Positions 21,472 to 31,291 of a stretch of 64,000 bases of DNA are shown one piece after another (position 1 is the first letter of the stretch; each line of letters opens with the position of its first letter). Location: assembly GCF_900636515.1 (NCBI RefSeq), contig NZ_LR134287.1, positions 1,798,001 through 1,862,000 of the forward strand, in the 5' to 3' direction. The translations under genes were made by a program, and so were the position numbers. The notes under the pieces were generated by a model. The model had not been told where the DNA came from and did no database searches. It saw only the letters and a program-made list of their open reading frames with translations. Source of the DNA: Neisseria animalis (lineage in GTDB: Bacteria; Pseudomonadota; Gammaproteobacteria; Burkholderiales; Neisseriaceae).

Positions 21472-24300
21472 TTAGATGGACAATGCGTCTTCAACCAATT
21501 GTTTCAGTTGGGCAACGTGTTTGCTCATGTAGCCGACTGCCGGTGACGCGCTGCTCGGACGGCCTGCGTAAGACAGGGTTTGTCGTTCGCCAATCACGCC
21601 TTCGATACGGTGGCGGATTTGGTAGAACGCACCTTGGTTTTTCGGCTCTTCCTGTGCCCACAGCACTTCTTTGGCATTCGGATATTTCGCCAGTTCTGCT
21701 TTTACTTCGGCATCCGGGAACGGATAGAGCTGCTCGACGCGGATAATCGCTACATCGTTTTCCAGCTTGCGTTCGGCGCGGCCTGCTGCCAAATCATAGT
21801 AAACTTGACCGGCACACAGAATCACGCGTTTCACGCTGCTGTTGTCGGCGCGCTCGACAGTATCGCCGATAACCGGACGGAAGCGAGAACCTTCGGTGAA
21901 GTTTTCCAGCGGACTCATCGCGCCTTTGAAGCGCAACAGGCGTTTGGACATGAAAATCACCAGCGGTTTGCGGTATGAACTCAACACTTGGCGTTGCAAC
22001 AGATGGAACATTTGCGACGCTTCAGACGGCATGATGATTTGCATATTGTTTTCGGCACACAGTTGCAGCCAGCGTTCTACACGGCCTGAAGAGTGCTCGG
22101 GGCCTTGTCCGTCGTAGCCGTGAGGCAGAATGGTGGTCAAACCGCACAAACGACCCCATTTGGTTTCGCCGGACGACAGGAATTGGTCGATCACCACTTG
22201 TGCACCGTTGGCAAAGTCACCGAACTGGGCTTCCCAAATGGTCAGCTTATCCGGTGCGGAGCAGGCAAAGCCGTATTCGTAGGCCATAACTGCTTCTTCG
22301 TTCAAAATGGAGTCAATCACCAAGAACCCGGCAGCCCCATCGCCCATGTGCATCAACGGAACGTATGCGCCGTCGTCCCAGCGTTCGCGGTTTTGATCGT
22401 GCAATACGGCGTGGCGGTGTGAGAATGTACCGCGGCCTGAGTCTTCGCCGGAAATACGCACGCCCGCACCTTTGGTCAGCAGGTTGGCATAAGCGATGGT
22501 TTCGGCCATACCCCAGTCGATAGGCTGCTCGCCTTTGGCCATACCTTTACGCGCTTCGATAACGCGCTTGGCGGTCGGATGCAGGGCAAAACCTTCCGGT
22601 ACGGCCGTAAATTTTTCAGCCAAGCGTTGGATGTCGGCAGCCGGAATACCGGTTTCCACATCTTCACGCCAATCATTGCCTTGGTATTTGCTCCAATCAA
22701 TGCTGGTACGTTGGAAATTGCTCAATGTGGTTTGCTCGACGTGTTCGCCTTTATCCAATGCCTCACGATAAGCCTGTACCAAACCATCGGCTTCTTCGGC
22801 AGTTACCACGCCTTCGGCTACCAGCTGCTCAACATACATGGCACGGGCACCCGGATGCTGACTGACTTTTTTGTACATCATCGGTTGGGTCAGTGTCGGA
22901 TCGTCGCCCTCGTTGTGACCCCACTTGCGGAAGCACACTACATCGATCACAATGTCTTTACCGAATTTTTTACGGTAGTCTAAAGCGGCTTGAATGGCAA
23001 AGCATACGCGCTCCGGATCGTCACCGTTGACATGGATGACCGGAGCCGCCACCATTTTGGCGATATCGGTACAATGTACGGTCGAACGGGTATCGCGGAC
23101 ATCGGAAGTGGTGAAGCCGATTTGGTTGTTGACCACGATATGAACCGTACCACCGGTGGTGTAACCGCGTGTTTTGGAAAGGTTGAAAGTGGCTTGGTTC
23201 ACGCCCAAACCGATAAAGGCCGAATCGCCGTGAATCAATACCGGCAACACCTTTTCGCGACCGTTTTCACCCAAGCGTTTTTGCTTGGCGCGTGCAGAGC
23301 CTTCTACAACCGGATTCACGATTTCCAAATGCGACGGGTTGAATGCCAGCGAAACATGTATCGGGCCGTTCGGCGTAGCGATATCAGAGCTGAAGCCCAT
23401 ATGGTACTTCACATCGCCGCTCGGCAATTTAATCTCGGCGCGGCCTTCGAACTCGGCAAACAAATCGCCCGGTTTTTTACCCAGCGTATTGACCAATACA
23501 TTCAGACGGCCACGGTGTGCCATACCGATAATGACTTCTTCCACACCGTCTTTACCGGCATGTTGGATCAGGTAGTTCAAACCTGCAATCACACTCTCGC
23601 CGCCTTCGATACCGAAACGTTTTTGACCGACGTATTTGGTATGAAGATAACGCTCCAGTGTTTCGGAAGCGGTTAACTCTTTCAGGATTTTACGTTTCTG
23701 TTCCGCATCGAAACGCGGTGTAGAAAGCACGCTTTCAAAATAGTTGCGCACCCAACTGCGTTCTTCAGCATTCGGAATGTGCATATATTCCAGAGCAATA
23801 TGGCCGCAATAAGTTTGTTTCAGATTTCTGATGATATCGGACAGTGCCATTTTGCTGCTGCCGGAAAAATCATCGTCGCCGATGCTGAACTGAATCGCCA
23901 TATCGGAATCGCTCAGACCATGAAACTTCGGATCCAAACCTTCCACATATTGCGGCGGCGTACGCTTCAACGGATCGAGCTGTGCCGCACCGACACCTTG
24001 GATACGGTAAGCCGACATCAGGCGCAAAACACCGACTTGTTTTTTCATCATGGCTTCATCAATACCACCGGCAATCGCAGCGGTAGCCTTGCTTTTTGCC
24101 AGATTGGCAAATGATTCGCGAATCGGAGCATGTGCGATGTCAACATTGACCGCACCCGGCTGCTTCGCCAAATCGCTGAAATACTGTTTCCAGTTTTCAT
24201 CTACCGAATCGGGATTCTCCAAGAAGCTCTCGTATAACTCCTCGATATAAGGGGCATTAGAACCAAACAGATAGGAGAAATTGAGTTTATCATCCATCAT
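21472..24300 (-). CDS. sucA: 2-oxoglutarate dehydrogenase E1 component
   Basis: 942 residues; thiamine diphosphate-dependent decarboxylation of 2-oxoglutarate with transfer to the E2 lipoyl arm. The N terminus (LNFSYLFGSNAPYIEELYESFLENP) is typical; HRGRLNVLVN, GDSAFIGLGVNQATFNLS (ThDP/metal region), GHNEGDDP and HGYDGQGPEHSSGRVERWLQL are family blocks. The unit sucA-sucB-lpdA is separated from gltA by about 300 bp and a terminator, so it probably has its own promoter at 24301-24530, which I could not define. Confidence 0.97.
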   Translation of the reverse strand: MMDDKLNFSYLFGSNAPYIEELYESFLENPDSVDENWKQYFSDLAKQPGAVNVDIAHAPIRESFANLAKSKATAAIAGGIDEAMMKKQVGVLRLMSAYRIQGVGAAQLDPLKRTPPQYVEGLDPKFHGLSDSDMAIQFSIGDDDFSGSSKMALSDIIRNLKQTYCGHIALEYMHIPNAEERSWVRNYFESVLSTPRFDAEQKRKILKELTASETLERYLHTKYVGQKRFGIEGGESVIAGLNYLIQHAGKDGVEEVIIGMAHRGRLNVLVNTLGKKPGDLFAEFEGRAEIKLPSGDVKYHMGFSSDIATPNGPIHVSLAFNPSHLEIVNPVVEGSARAKQKRLGENGREKVLPVLIHGDSAFIGLGVNQATFNLSKTRGYTTGGTVHIVVNNQIGFTTSDVRDTRSTVHCTDIAKMVAAPVIHVNGDDPERVCFAIQAALDYRKKFGKDIVIDVVCFRKWGHNEGDDPTLTQPMMYKKVSQHPGARAMYVEQLVAEGVVTAEEADGLVQAYREALDKGEHVEQTTLSNFQRTSIDWSKYQGNDWREDVETGIPAADIQRLAEKFTAVPEGFALHPTAKRVIEARKGMAKGEQPIDWGMAETIAYANLLTKGAGVRISGEDSGRGTFSHRHAVLHDQNRERWDDGAYVPLMHMGDGAAGFLVIDSILNEEAVMAYEYGFACSAPDKLTIWEAQFGDFANGAQVVIDQFLSSGETKWGRLCGLTTILPHGYDGQGPEHSSGRVERWLQLCAENNMQIIMPSEASQMFHLLQRQVLSSYRKPLVIFMSKRLLRFKGAMSPLENFTEGSRFRPVIGDTVERADNSSVKRVILCAGQVYYDLAAGRAERKLENDVAIIRVEQLYPFPDAEVKAELAKYPNAKEVLWAQEEPKNQGAFYQIRHRIEGVIGERQTLSYAGRPSSASPAVGYMSKHVAQLKQLVEDALSI

Positions 24301-24531
24301 GGTGGCGCTCTTTTCTTTAATGTATAAATAAAAGGGAGTTTGCAGACGGCCTTAAGCCTCTTTCCAACAACCTGCCGTCTGAAATACGGGTTTATTCTAC
24401 CGCATTTCTATATAAATTACTTGAAATTACGTCCGGATTATCAAACTTTTTTCAAACCAAATGATTATAAACAAAAGCAATCAATCCGACAGACTACAGC
24501 TAACTACTTGCAAATGGTTATTTTTGATAAC

Positions 24532-24572
24532 AAAAACCCGTCCCACGGGTTCGGACAACCTGAGGACGGGTT
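24532..24572 (-). terminator. Terminator downstream of gltA
   Basis: Minus strand: AAACCCGTCC, a 20-nt loop and GGACGGGTTTTTG. The 10-bp GC-rich stem and T-run 26 bp after the gltA stop make a standard intrinsic terminator that divides the TCA block into two transcription units. Confidence 0.85.
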
Positions 24573-24597
24573 TATTTCTTCAATCATATGGATTGAA

Positions 24598-25878
24598 TTA
24601 ACGTTGATCGGCCGGAACAAAATCGCGACGTTGCGCACCGGTATACAACTGGCGCGGACGACCGATTTTCAGGCTTGGATCGCCAATCATTTCGTGCCAA
24701 TGGGAAATCCAACCTACACTGCGCGCCAAAGCAAAGATTACAGTAAACATTTCAGTCGGAATACCCAATGCCGACAAGACGATACCTGAGTAGAAATCGA
24801 CATTCGGATACAGTTTACGCTCAACAAAGAATGGATCTTTCAGCGCGATTTGCTCCAACTCCATTGCCAACTTGAATTTCGGACTGTCTTCCAAACCTAA
24901 CTCTTTCAGCACCTCATAACAAGTTTCGCGCATGATGCTGGCACGCGGGTCCATGTTGCGGTATACGCGGTGGCCGAAGCCCATCAAACGGTATTTGCGC
25001 TGCTTCACACCTTCCATGTATTCCGGTACGCGGGATACATCGCCGATTTCGTCCAACATTTTCAACACAGCTTCGTTCGCACCGCCGTGAGACGCACCCC
25101 ACAAGCAGGCAATACCGGCTGCGATACAGGCAAACGGGTTTGCGCCCGAAGAGCCTGCCAAACGTACGGTAGAAGTTGAAGCGTTTTGCTCGTGGTCGGC
25201 ATGCAGGATAAAGATGCGGTCCAATGCGCGCGCCAACACCGGGTTGGGTTTATATTCCTCACACGGTGTCGCAAACATCATGTGCAGGAAGTTTTCGGCG
25301 TAGGTCAGGTCATTTTTCGGATAGTTGAACGGCAAACCGTTGGAATAACGGTAACACATGGCCGCAATCGTCGGGATTTTGGAAATCAGACGGTAAATCG
25401 CAATCTTACGGTGTTCCGGATCGGTAATATCCAAGCTGTCCTGGTAGAAAGCGGACAATGCACCCACCACACCTACCATCATTGCCATCGGGTGTGCATC
25501 GCGGCGGAAACCGCGGAAGAACCAAGTCAGTTGCTCATGCAGCATGGTGTGGTTGTGTACGATTCGGTCAAACTCTTCTTTCTGCTCGGGAGTCGGCAGT
25601 TCGCCGTAAATCAGCAGATAGCAAACCTCTAAGTAATCAGACTTCTCTGCCAGTTGTTCAATCGGATAACCGCGGTAATACAACAGACCTTGTTCACCAT
25701 CGATATAGGTAATTTTGGATTCGCAGCTTGCGGTGGAAACAAAGCCGGGGTCAAACGAAAACAGACCGGTCGTTTTGGTCAGGTTGCGGATATCCACAAC
25801 GTCATGACCGATACTGGCTTCCAGTACCGGCAATTCCAATTCTTGATCTGAAGTATGAAGTTTGACTGTTTTAGACAT
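24598..25878 (-). CDS. gltA: Citrate synthase, type II
   Basis: 426 residues, hexameric NADH-sensitive type by length. Condenses acetyl-CoA and oxaloacetate. [67 protein letters not shown] (in parts) with active-site His, and [15 protein letters not shown] are conserved. Follows sdhE by 140 bp, in the sdhCDAB-sdhE-gltA order of neisserial genomes. Start 25878 with AGGAGCCAGAGA upstream on the minus strand. Confidence 0.96.
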   Translation of the reverse strand: MSKTVKLHTSDQELELPVLEASIGHDVVDIRNLTKTTGLFSFDPGFVSTASCESKITYIDGEQGLLYYRGYPIEQLAEKSDYLEVCYLLIYGELPTPEQKEEFDRIVHNHTMLHEQLTWFFRGFRRDAHPMAMMVGVVGALSAFYQDSLDITDPEHRKIAIYRLISKIPTIAAMCYRYSNGLPFNYPKNDLTYAENFLHMMFATPCEEYKPNPVLARALDRIFILHADHEQNASTSTVRLAGSSGANPFACIAAGIACLWGASHGGANEAVLKMLDEIGDVSRVPEYMEGVKQRKYRLMGFGHRVYRNMDPRASIMRETCYEVLKELGLEDSPKFKLAMELEQIALKDPFFVERKLYPNVDFYSGIVLSALGIPTEMFTVIFALARSVGWISHWHEMIGDPSLKIGRPRQLYTGAQRRDFVPADQR

Positions 25879-26019
25879 TCTCTGGCTCCTTTGTAAAATG
25901 GGGCTTTACGCTGCCGCCGTACAATAATCGGTATCGGCGACACGGTCTTGTTTTCAGACGGCACATTCCAGTTTGCCTGTTTTCATCGTTTTCCAAACAC
26001 ATGAAAACTGAGGCACGAC

Positions 26020-26268
26020 TCATGCCTGTCTGATTCGTTCGAGCATGGAAACCAAATGGGTTTTCTCTGTTTGCCGGTGTCCGTTAATCAAGGCAAGCAA
26101 TTCTTGATCCTGAAATTCGAGGATTTCGACAAACGCCGCCAACTCTTGGTCATTCAGTCGCTCAAATTCTTTTTCCATAAACCTGCCGAAGACCAGATCC
26201 AATTCCAACAGTCCCCGGCGGGTTTGAAAACGGATTTTCCGTTTTGCAGTATCGTCAAATACCATCAT
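26020..26268 (-). CDS. sdhE: FAD assembly factor SdhE (YgfY/CptB)
   Basis: 82 residues. Promotes covalent FAD attachment to SdhA. The diagnostic RGxxE motif reads RRGLLELD near residue 18, followed by LDLVFGRF and helical FVEILEFQDQELLALING. Immediately after sdhB (4 bp) in the same operon as its client, which supports the assignment. Confidence 0.93.
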   Translation of the reverse strand: MMVFDDTAKRKIRFQTRRGLLELDLVFGRFMEKEFERLNDQELAAFVEILEFQDQELLALINGHRQTEKTHLVSMLERIRQA

Positions 26269-26272
26269 CTCG

Positions 26273-26980
26273 TTAAACTGCCCGTTTCAGCATGATTTCT
26301 TTAATCTTACCGATTGCACGGGTCGGGTTCAAGTGCTTCGGACATACATCAACGCAGTTCATAATCGTATGGCAGCGGAACAGACGATACGGGTCGTTCA
26401 AGTCGTCCAAACGCTCGTTGGTGATGGTGTCGCGGCTATCGGCAATGAAACGGTAGGCATTCAGCAAACCTGAAGGACCGACGAATTTGTCCGGATTCCA
26501 CCAGAATGACGGACAGGCAGTCGAACAGCAGGCACACAAAATACATTCGTACAGACCGTCCAACTCTTTACGCTCTTCTTGAGTTTGCAGACGTTCTTTG
26601 TCGGCATCGATCGGCGTATCGTTGACCACATACGGCTTGATGGAGTGATACTGTTTGAAAAACTGGGTCATATCGACAATCAAATCGCGCACCACCGGCA
26701 AGCCCGGCAGCGGACGGATTTGTACCGGCTGTTTCAATCCGCGGATGTCGGTCAAACAAGCCAAACCGTTTTTACCATTGATGTTCATGCCATCGGAACC
26801 GCAAATACCTTCGCGGCAAGAACGGCGGAAAGACAGCGTATCATCTTGCGCTTTGAGTTTAACCAGCGCATCCAGCAATTTCACATCGGTCGGTTCGATT
26901 TCCAACTCGTATTTCTGCATATACGGCTTGTCATCGACATCCGGATTGTAACGGTAAATTTCAAAACTTACTTTTTCCAT
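26273..26980 (-). CDS. sdhB: Succinate dehydrogenase iron-sulfur subunit
   Basis: 235 residues, membrane-associated on the cytoplasmic side; carries electrons from FAD to quinone. [2Fe-2S] ligands Cys55, Cys60, Asp63 and Cys75 (SCREGICGSDGMNINGKNGLAC region) follow the E. coli pattern including the aspartate; CILCACCSTACP and the CHTIMNCVDVCPKHLNP segments supply the [4Fe-4S] and [3Fe-4S] ligands. 138 bp with a DUS hairpin separate it from sdhA. Confidence 0.96.
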   Translation of the reverse strand: MEKVSFEIYRYNPDVDDKPYMQKYELEIEPTDVKLLDALVKLKAQDDTLSFRRSCREGICGSDGMNINGKNGLACLTDIRGLKQPVQIRPLPGLPVVRDLIVDMTQFFKQYHSIKPYVVNDTPIDADKERLQTQEERKELDGLYECILCACCSTACPSFWWNPDKFVGPSGLLNAYRFIADSRDTITNERLDDLNDPYRLFRCHTIMNCVDVCPKHLNPTRAIGKIKEIMLKRAV

Positions 26981-27063
26981 GAGAAGTGTTCCTTTCTCAC
27001 AAGCGGCTTGCTGCGTATTATCAATGCTTCAAGCAGCTGATAGAGAGTATATTGTTCTGATAT

Positions 27064-27105
27064 TTGCAGACGGCCTTGATTATGCAACGAGGCCGTCTGC
27101 AAAAG
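27064..27105. repeat. DUS hairpin between sdhA and sdhB
   Basis: TTTGCAGACGGCCTT and AGGCCGTCTGCAAA in inverted order, 12-nt loop, within an operon. No T-run follows on the minus strand, so full termination is unlikely; attenuation or mRNA stabilisation of sdhCDA is possible. Confidence 0.55.
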
Positions 27106-27118
27106 TACACATACTGAA

Positions 27119-28882
27119 TCAGTAAACCCGCTTAGCCGGCTCGATATAGTCAACGGTCAACGGCTTGGTATGTACCGGCTTGTATGTCAGCGTGTTGGTC
27201 AACGGATGATACAGGGTGTGTTTCATCCAGTTTTCATCATCACGCTCGGGGTGGTCGTCGGAAGCATGGGCACCGCGCGACTCTTTACGCGCCTCGGCAG
27301 ACACCAGCGTGGCTTTGGCCACTTCAATCAAGTTATCCAATTCCAAAGCCTCGATACGCGCGGTATTCCAGACTTTGCTCTTGTCTTTGATTTCGGTTTT
27401 CTTCACGCGCTCGGCAAGTGCCATCACTTCTTTGACACCCTTGCTCAGAATCTCGTCGGTACGGAATACGCCCGCATGCAGTTGTACGGAGCGTTGCAGC
27501 TCGCGACGCAGCGCATCGACATTTTCACCGTCGGTTTGGTTATCCAAGCGTTCCAAACGCTGGCGGGTCAATTCGCCGGCGTTCTCAGGCAGAGCCTTCC
27601 AGCCTTCTTGGGCACGGATGTATTTAATCATGCTGTCGCCGGCAGACTTACCGAATACCACCAAGTCCAGCAGGGAGTTGGTACCCAAACGGTTCGCGCC
27701 GTGTACGGACGCACAGGCGCACTCGCCCGCCGCATACAAACCTTTAACCGGTACTTCGTATTCATCGCCTTGCGGCACGATGACTTCGCCCAAGTAGTTG
27801 GTCGGAATACCGCCCATCATGTAGTGGGTGGTCGGCACCACGGGAATCGGGTCTTTAATCGGGTCGATACCGGCAAACTGAATGGAAATCTCACGGATGC
27901 CCGGCAGTTTTTCCATAATTTTTTCAGCACCGATGTGGTCGATTTTCAGCAATACATGGTCTTTGTTTTTACCGCAGCCGCGGCCTTCGTAAATCTCCAT
28001 CGCCATTGCGCGGGAAACCACGTCGCGGGAAGCCAAGTCTTTTACAGTCGGTGCATAACGTTCCATAAAACGCTCGCCGTTGGCGTTCAGCAGAATACCG
28101 CCCTCGCCGCGCACACCTTCGGTAATCAACACCCCGGCACCGGCCACACCGGTCGGGTGGAATTGCCAGAATTCCATGTCTTCCAGCGGAATACCCGCAC
28201 GGGCGCAGATACCCAAACCGTCACCTGTATTCATAAAGGCATTGGTTGAGGAAGCATAGATACGGCCTGCACCGCCTGTTGCGAACAGCACTGCTTTGGC
28301 ATGGAAAATATAAACTTCGCCGCTTTCCATTTCCATGGCGGTTACACCTACCACATCGCCGTCTTCATTGCGAATCAAATCAAGCGCAGTCCACTCCACA
28401 AAGAATTGGGTATTGGCACGGACGTTTTGCTGGTACAGCGTATGCAGCATGGCATGGCCGGTACGGTCGGCCACGGCACAAGCACGCTCTACCGCACGCT
28501 TGCCATGTTCGGCAGTATGGCCACCAAACGGACGCTGGTAGATTTTGCCGCTTTCCACGCGGTCAAAAGGCATACCCATGTGTTCCAGCTCGATAACGGC
28601 TTCCGGCGCCGCACGGCACATAAACTCAATCGCATCTTGGTCGCCCAGCCAGTCCGAACCTTTTACAGTATCGTACATATGCCAGTCCCAACGGTCTTCC
28701 TGCACATTACCCAAAGAAGCGGAGATACCGCCTTGGGCTGCTACAGTATGCGAACGGGTCGGGAATACTTTGGACAATACGGCACAATTCAGGCCGGATT
28801 TGGATAATTGGAGAGCAGCACGCAAACCTGCACCACCACCGCCGACAATCACGGCATCAAATTTACGGACAGGATATCCCAT
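27119..28882 (-). CDS. sdhA: Succinate dehydrogenase flavoprotein subunit
   Basis: 587 residues; oxidises succinate to fumarate with covalent FAD. FAD-binding [17 protein letters not shown], the flavinylated His45 in [32 protein letters not shown] with the catalytic region, and [19 protein letters not shown] near 400 are all intact. Third gene of sdhCDAB; sdhD ends 6 bp upstream. Confidence 0.97.
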   Translation of the reverse strand: MGYPVRKFDAVIVGGGGAGLRAALQLSKSGLNCAVLSKVFPTRSHTVAAQGGISASLGNVQEDRWDWHMYDTVKGSDWLGDQDAIEFMCRAAPEAVIELEHMGMPFDRVESGKIYQRPFGGHTAEHGKRAVERACAVADRTGHAMLHTLYQQNVRANTQFFVEWTALDLIRNEDGDVVGVTAMEMESGEVYIFHAKAVLFATGGAGRIYASSTNAFMNTGDGLGICARAGIPLEDMEFWQFHPTGVAGAGVLITEGVRGEGGILLNANGERFMERYAPTVKDLASRDVVSRAMAMEIYEGRGCGKNKDHVLLKIDHIGAEKIMEKLPGIREISIQFAGIDPIKDPIPVVPTTHYMMGGIPTNYLGEVIVPQGDEYEVPVKGLYAAGECACASVHGANRLGTNSLLDLVVFGKSAGDSMIKYIRAQEGWKALPENAGELTRQRLERLDNQTDGENVDALRRELQRSVQLHAGVFRTDEILSKGVKEVMALAERVKKTEIKDKSKVWNTARIEALELDNLIEVAKATLVSAEARKESRGAHASDDHPERDDENWMKHTLYHPLTNTLTYKPVHTKPLTVDYIEPAKRVY

Positions 28883-28888
28883 ACTACA

Positions 28889-29230
28889 TTACCCCCAAAT
28901 TACTTGAATAGAATAGAACATACACGCCACCAACCACACGATGGTTGCAGCCTGCAGAAACAAACGGAGTCCGAACGGCTTGATATAGTCCATCCACAAG
29001 TCGCGGATACCTACCCAAGCATGCCAAAACAGCGCAACAAAGCTGATTTGGGTAAACAGTTTTACCCAAGGATTGCTCCAGAATGCCTGCCATTCGCCGT
29101 GCTCATTCGGCAACAGCAATAAAAACGCCACCAGTGCGATGGTATAAACCAGCATGATTACCGCAGTCACGCGTTGAACCGCCCAATCTTTCAAGCCGTA
29201 ATGGGCACCGGCTAATTTACGATCTACCAT
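28889..29230 (-). CDS. sdhD: Succinate dehydrogenase membrane anchor subunit SdhD
   Basis: 113 residues with three membrane helices; binds heme b and quinone with SdhC. FWHAWVGIRDLWMDYIKPFG carries the likely heme His. The ATG at 29230 lies inside the end of sdhC (ATG and the sdhC TAG share a 7-bp overlap), suggesting translational coupling. Confidence 0.93.
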   Translation of the reverse strand: MVDRKLAGAHYGLKDWAVQRVTAVIMLVYTIALVAFLLLLPNEHGEWQAFWSNPWVKLFTQISFVALFWHAWVGIRDLWMDYIKPFGLRLFLQAATIVWLVACMFYSIQVIWG

Positions 29231-29601
29231 AACAACGCTCCAATCACGACAGTCAGAGTCAGAGAACACGCCAACACGATTTTGGCAGTCAGGCGTGCCG
29301 TTTTCAAATCCAATCCTTTATGCGCGTCCAAGAACAAGAAGCGCGTACCGGCACAAGCATGGTGCAGGAATGCCCACAGCAGGACAATCAAGCCCAGTTT
29401 TACAATAGGATTGGCAACGAAAGCGAGATAAGACTCGAACACGGATTCACGATCCAAAGAAGCGGCAAGCAAGCCCAGCAAAAGAGGCAGGGCAATAAAC
29501 AAGAGTACGCCGCTGATACGGTGCAGAATCGAGACAATTCCCGGAATCGGCAGGCGAATCTTAGGGAGATCCAAATGGACTGGACGCGGTTTGGCAGCCA
29601 T
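29224..29601 (-). CDS. sdhC: Succinate dehydrogenase cytochrome b556 subunit SdhC
   Basis: 125 residues, three membrane helices; SILHRISGVLLF contains the conserved Ser/Arg quinone-site residues and LHHACAGTRFLFLD the heme-side histidines. First gene of the sdh operon. I prefer the ATG at 29601 because AAGGA lies 8 bp upstream; an ATG at 29619 would add six residues and also has a weak GAGAAG. Confidence 0.92.
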   Translation of the reverse strand: MAAKPRPVHLDLPKIRLPIPGIVSILHRISGVLLFIALPLLLGLLAASLDRESVFESYLAFVANPIVKLGLIVLLWAFLHHACAGTRFLFLDAHKGLDLKTARLTAKIVLACSLTLTVVIGALLW

Positions 29602-29619
29602 AAGTTGTTCCTTTGTCAT

Positions 29620-30023
29620 TATTTTCTTCTCAAAACCGGCGCAGCATACAGCTACACCGAATTACACCCTATAATTTACCTTGTTTATTGCCGTTTGAAC
29701 AGTCTAATATGTCAACAATCTAATAATTTTTTACAAAACCCTGCAAAAGAAAGCCTATCTGCTTATTTTTATTTACTTCATTATGGGCGGTTATTCCGAT
29801 GAATATATACAACAACTTGAATAACCTAGTTTTCTTATCGGATATTTTTCATTCATCACCCCGTAAGGCCGTCTGCAAACAGACGGTTGCATTTTGCAGA
29901 CGGCATGATTGCATGAAACTGCATAATGCTGACGTTTCTTTTCATATTCTGCTTCTATACTTTTCACGATTTGCCGCCAAACGGCAAGCAAAATCCCGTT
30001 TCCCGACTGATGAAAGGTTTGGC
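29620..30023. other. Intergenic region between sdhC and the DUF1232 gene
   Basis: Divergent promoter region of about 400 bp. A TTGACA hexamer on the minus strand near 29710 could belong to the sdh promoter, but I see no convincing -10. Three DUS cores cluster at 29866-29905. No gene seen. Confidence 0.5.
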
Positions 30024-30398
30024 ATGAACAAGCGCCCCGCTCCCGAAGAGTTTATTCCGACATTCCGCCGCAAAAAGCTGGACGAACCGGGCTTTCTGCG
30101 TAAACTTGCCCGCTTTGCCGGACGCTTGGGCGCACCTGTCGTCCGCCAGCTTTACGCCCTGTATTTTCTTTGGAAATCGCCGCACACCCCCAAACGCGCC
30201 AAACTGATTATTGTCGGTGCGCTGGTTTATTTCTTCAGCCCGATCGACAGCCTTCCCGATTTGCTCGGCCCGTTGGGTTTCAGCGACGACATTGCCGTCA
30301 TCACATTGGTATACAGTCAAATGAAAGCCTATCTCACCGAAGACATACGCGAGCAGGCAAGGATAGCGACCAACCGCTTATTGGGTCGTTCTTCCTAA
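30024..30398 (+). CDS. DUF1232 (YkvA-like) small membrane protein
   Basis: 124 residues. The DUF1232 core is evident: TPKRAKLIIVGALVYFFSPIDSLPDLLGPLGFSDDIAVITL, with a membrane-inserting helix and the conserved PID-x-PD motif. Function unknown in the family. The ATG at 30024 has GAAAGG upstream; the frame open to 29799 passes through DUS. Followed by a strong DUS hairpin. Confidence 0.85.
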   Translation: MNKRPAPEEFIPTFRRKKLDEPGFLRKLARFAGRLGAPVVRQLYALYFLWKSPHTPKRAKLIIVGALVYFFSPIDSLPDLLGPLGFSDDIAVITLVYSQMKAYLTEDIREQARIATNRLLGRSS

Positions 30399-30419
30399 AC
30401 TTTCCCATCATCGATACAC

Positions 30420-30476
30420 AAATGCCGTCTGCAAAATGGTTTTGGGACAACCCTATCCATTTTGCAGACGGCATTT
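30420..30476 (+). terminator. 20-bp DUS hairpin terminator
   Basis: AAATGCCGTCTGCAAAATGG and its exact inverse flank a 17-nt loop 21 bp after the DUF1232 gene. The right arm ends in TTT. Confidence 0.7.
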
Positions 30477-30628
30477 ATCGTTGAATCACACGAAATCAGC
30501 CAAGGCAGTAAAGCCGTATGGTTCACTCCGAGCGCAACGCCCGTATCAAAACCGGCCGAACCATTTGCCTTGATGCTTGTATTTATTGCAGCAAAAACAC
30601 CATCTTTTCACGCATATTCCCGATACTG

Positions 30629-31060
30629 TCAGCGTTTCAACGCCAGCGTCAACACTCCCGCCGTTACCAATCCCAAACCTATCCATTCCTGCGTGCTCGG
30701 GCGTTCGTCGAGAAACACCACCGCCATCAGGGCGACCAAGACGAGGCTGAATTTGTCTACCGGTGCGACTTGCGATGCATTGCCCATTTGCAGTGCTTTG
30801 AAATAAGCCAGCCACGATGCGCCCGTTGCCAGACCGGATAAAATCAAAAACGTCCAATTCCGCCCTGTAAACCCGCTCACGCCCTGCCATTTGCCGGTGT
30901 AGGTCAAAAACAGAACCAGCGCGGCAACAATCACCAGCGTGCGGATAAAAGTGGCAAAGTCGGAATCAATGCCCTGTAAACCCATTTTGGCGAAAATTGC
31001 CGTTAATGCGGCAAAAGCGGCGGAAGCCAATGCCCAGAAAAGCCACGGTTGTGCACTCAT
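30629..31060 (-). CDS. EamA-type small transporter (single DMT domain)
   Basis: 143 residues with about five membrane helices, a single EamA half-domain (ALASAAFAALTAIFAKMGLQGIDSDFATFIRT ... GLVTAGVLTLALKR). Such short members act as dimers; substrate unknown. ATG at 31060 with GGAGAACGAT. No partner half gene nearby. Confidence 0.85.
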   Translation of the reverse strand: MSAQPWLFWALASAAFAALTAIFAKMGLQGIDSDFATFIRTLVIVAALVLFLTYTGKWQGVSGFTGRNWTFLILSGLATGASWLAYFKALQMGNASQVAPVDKFSLVLVALMAVVFLDERPSTQEWIGLGLVTAGVLTLALKR

Positions 31061-31291
31061 ATCGTTCTCCAAGTCGTTAGCGGGACACACTTTAACCGAT
31101 GATGCGCTTGGAATTTGCGCTGCGATTCGTTCTCAAATTAAAGCGGAATAACGGTATAATAGGCGTGATACGGTTGGAAATCCAGCATTATGCCGTCTGC
31201 AAACGGATAACCGCTCTCGGATTTCAACGCCTGCCGCTGCTCCGGCTTGGCTCAGCCGCTCTTTTCTTCATTCTTCAGAACAGGAAACGAC

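Noticed and set aside
27064-27105. Strong terminator between sdhA and sdhB
   Set aside because: Stem present but no T-run on the minus strand, and sdhB must be made with sdhA; kept only as a DUS hairpin.
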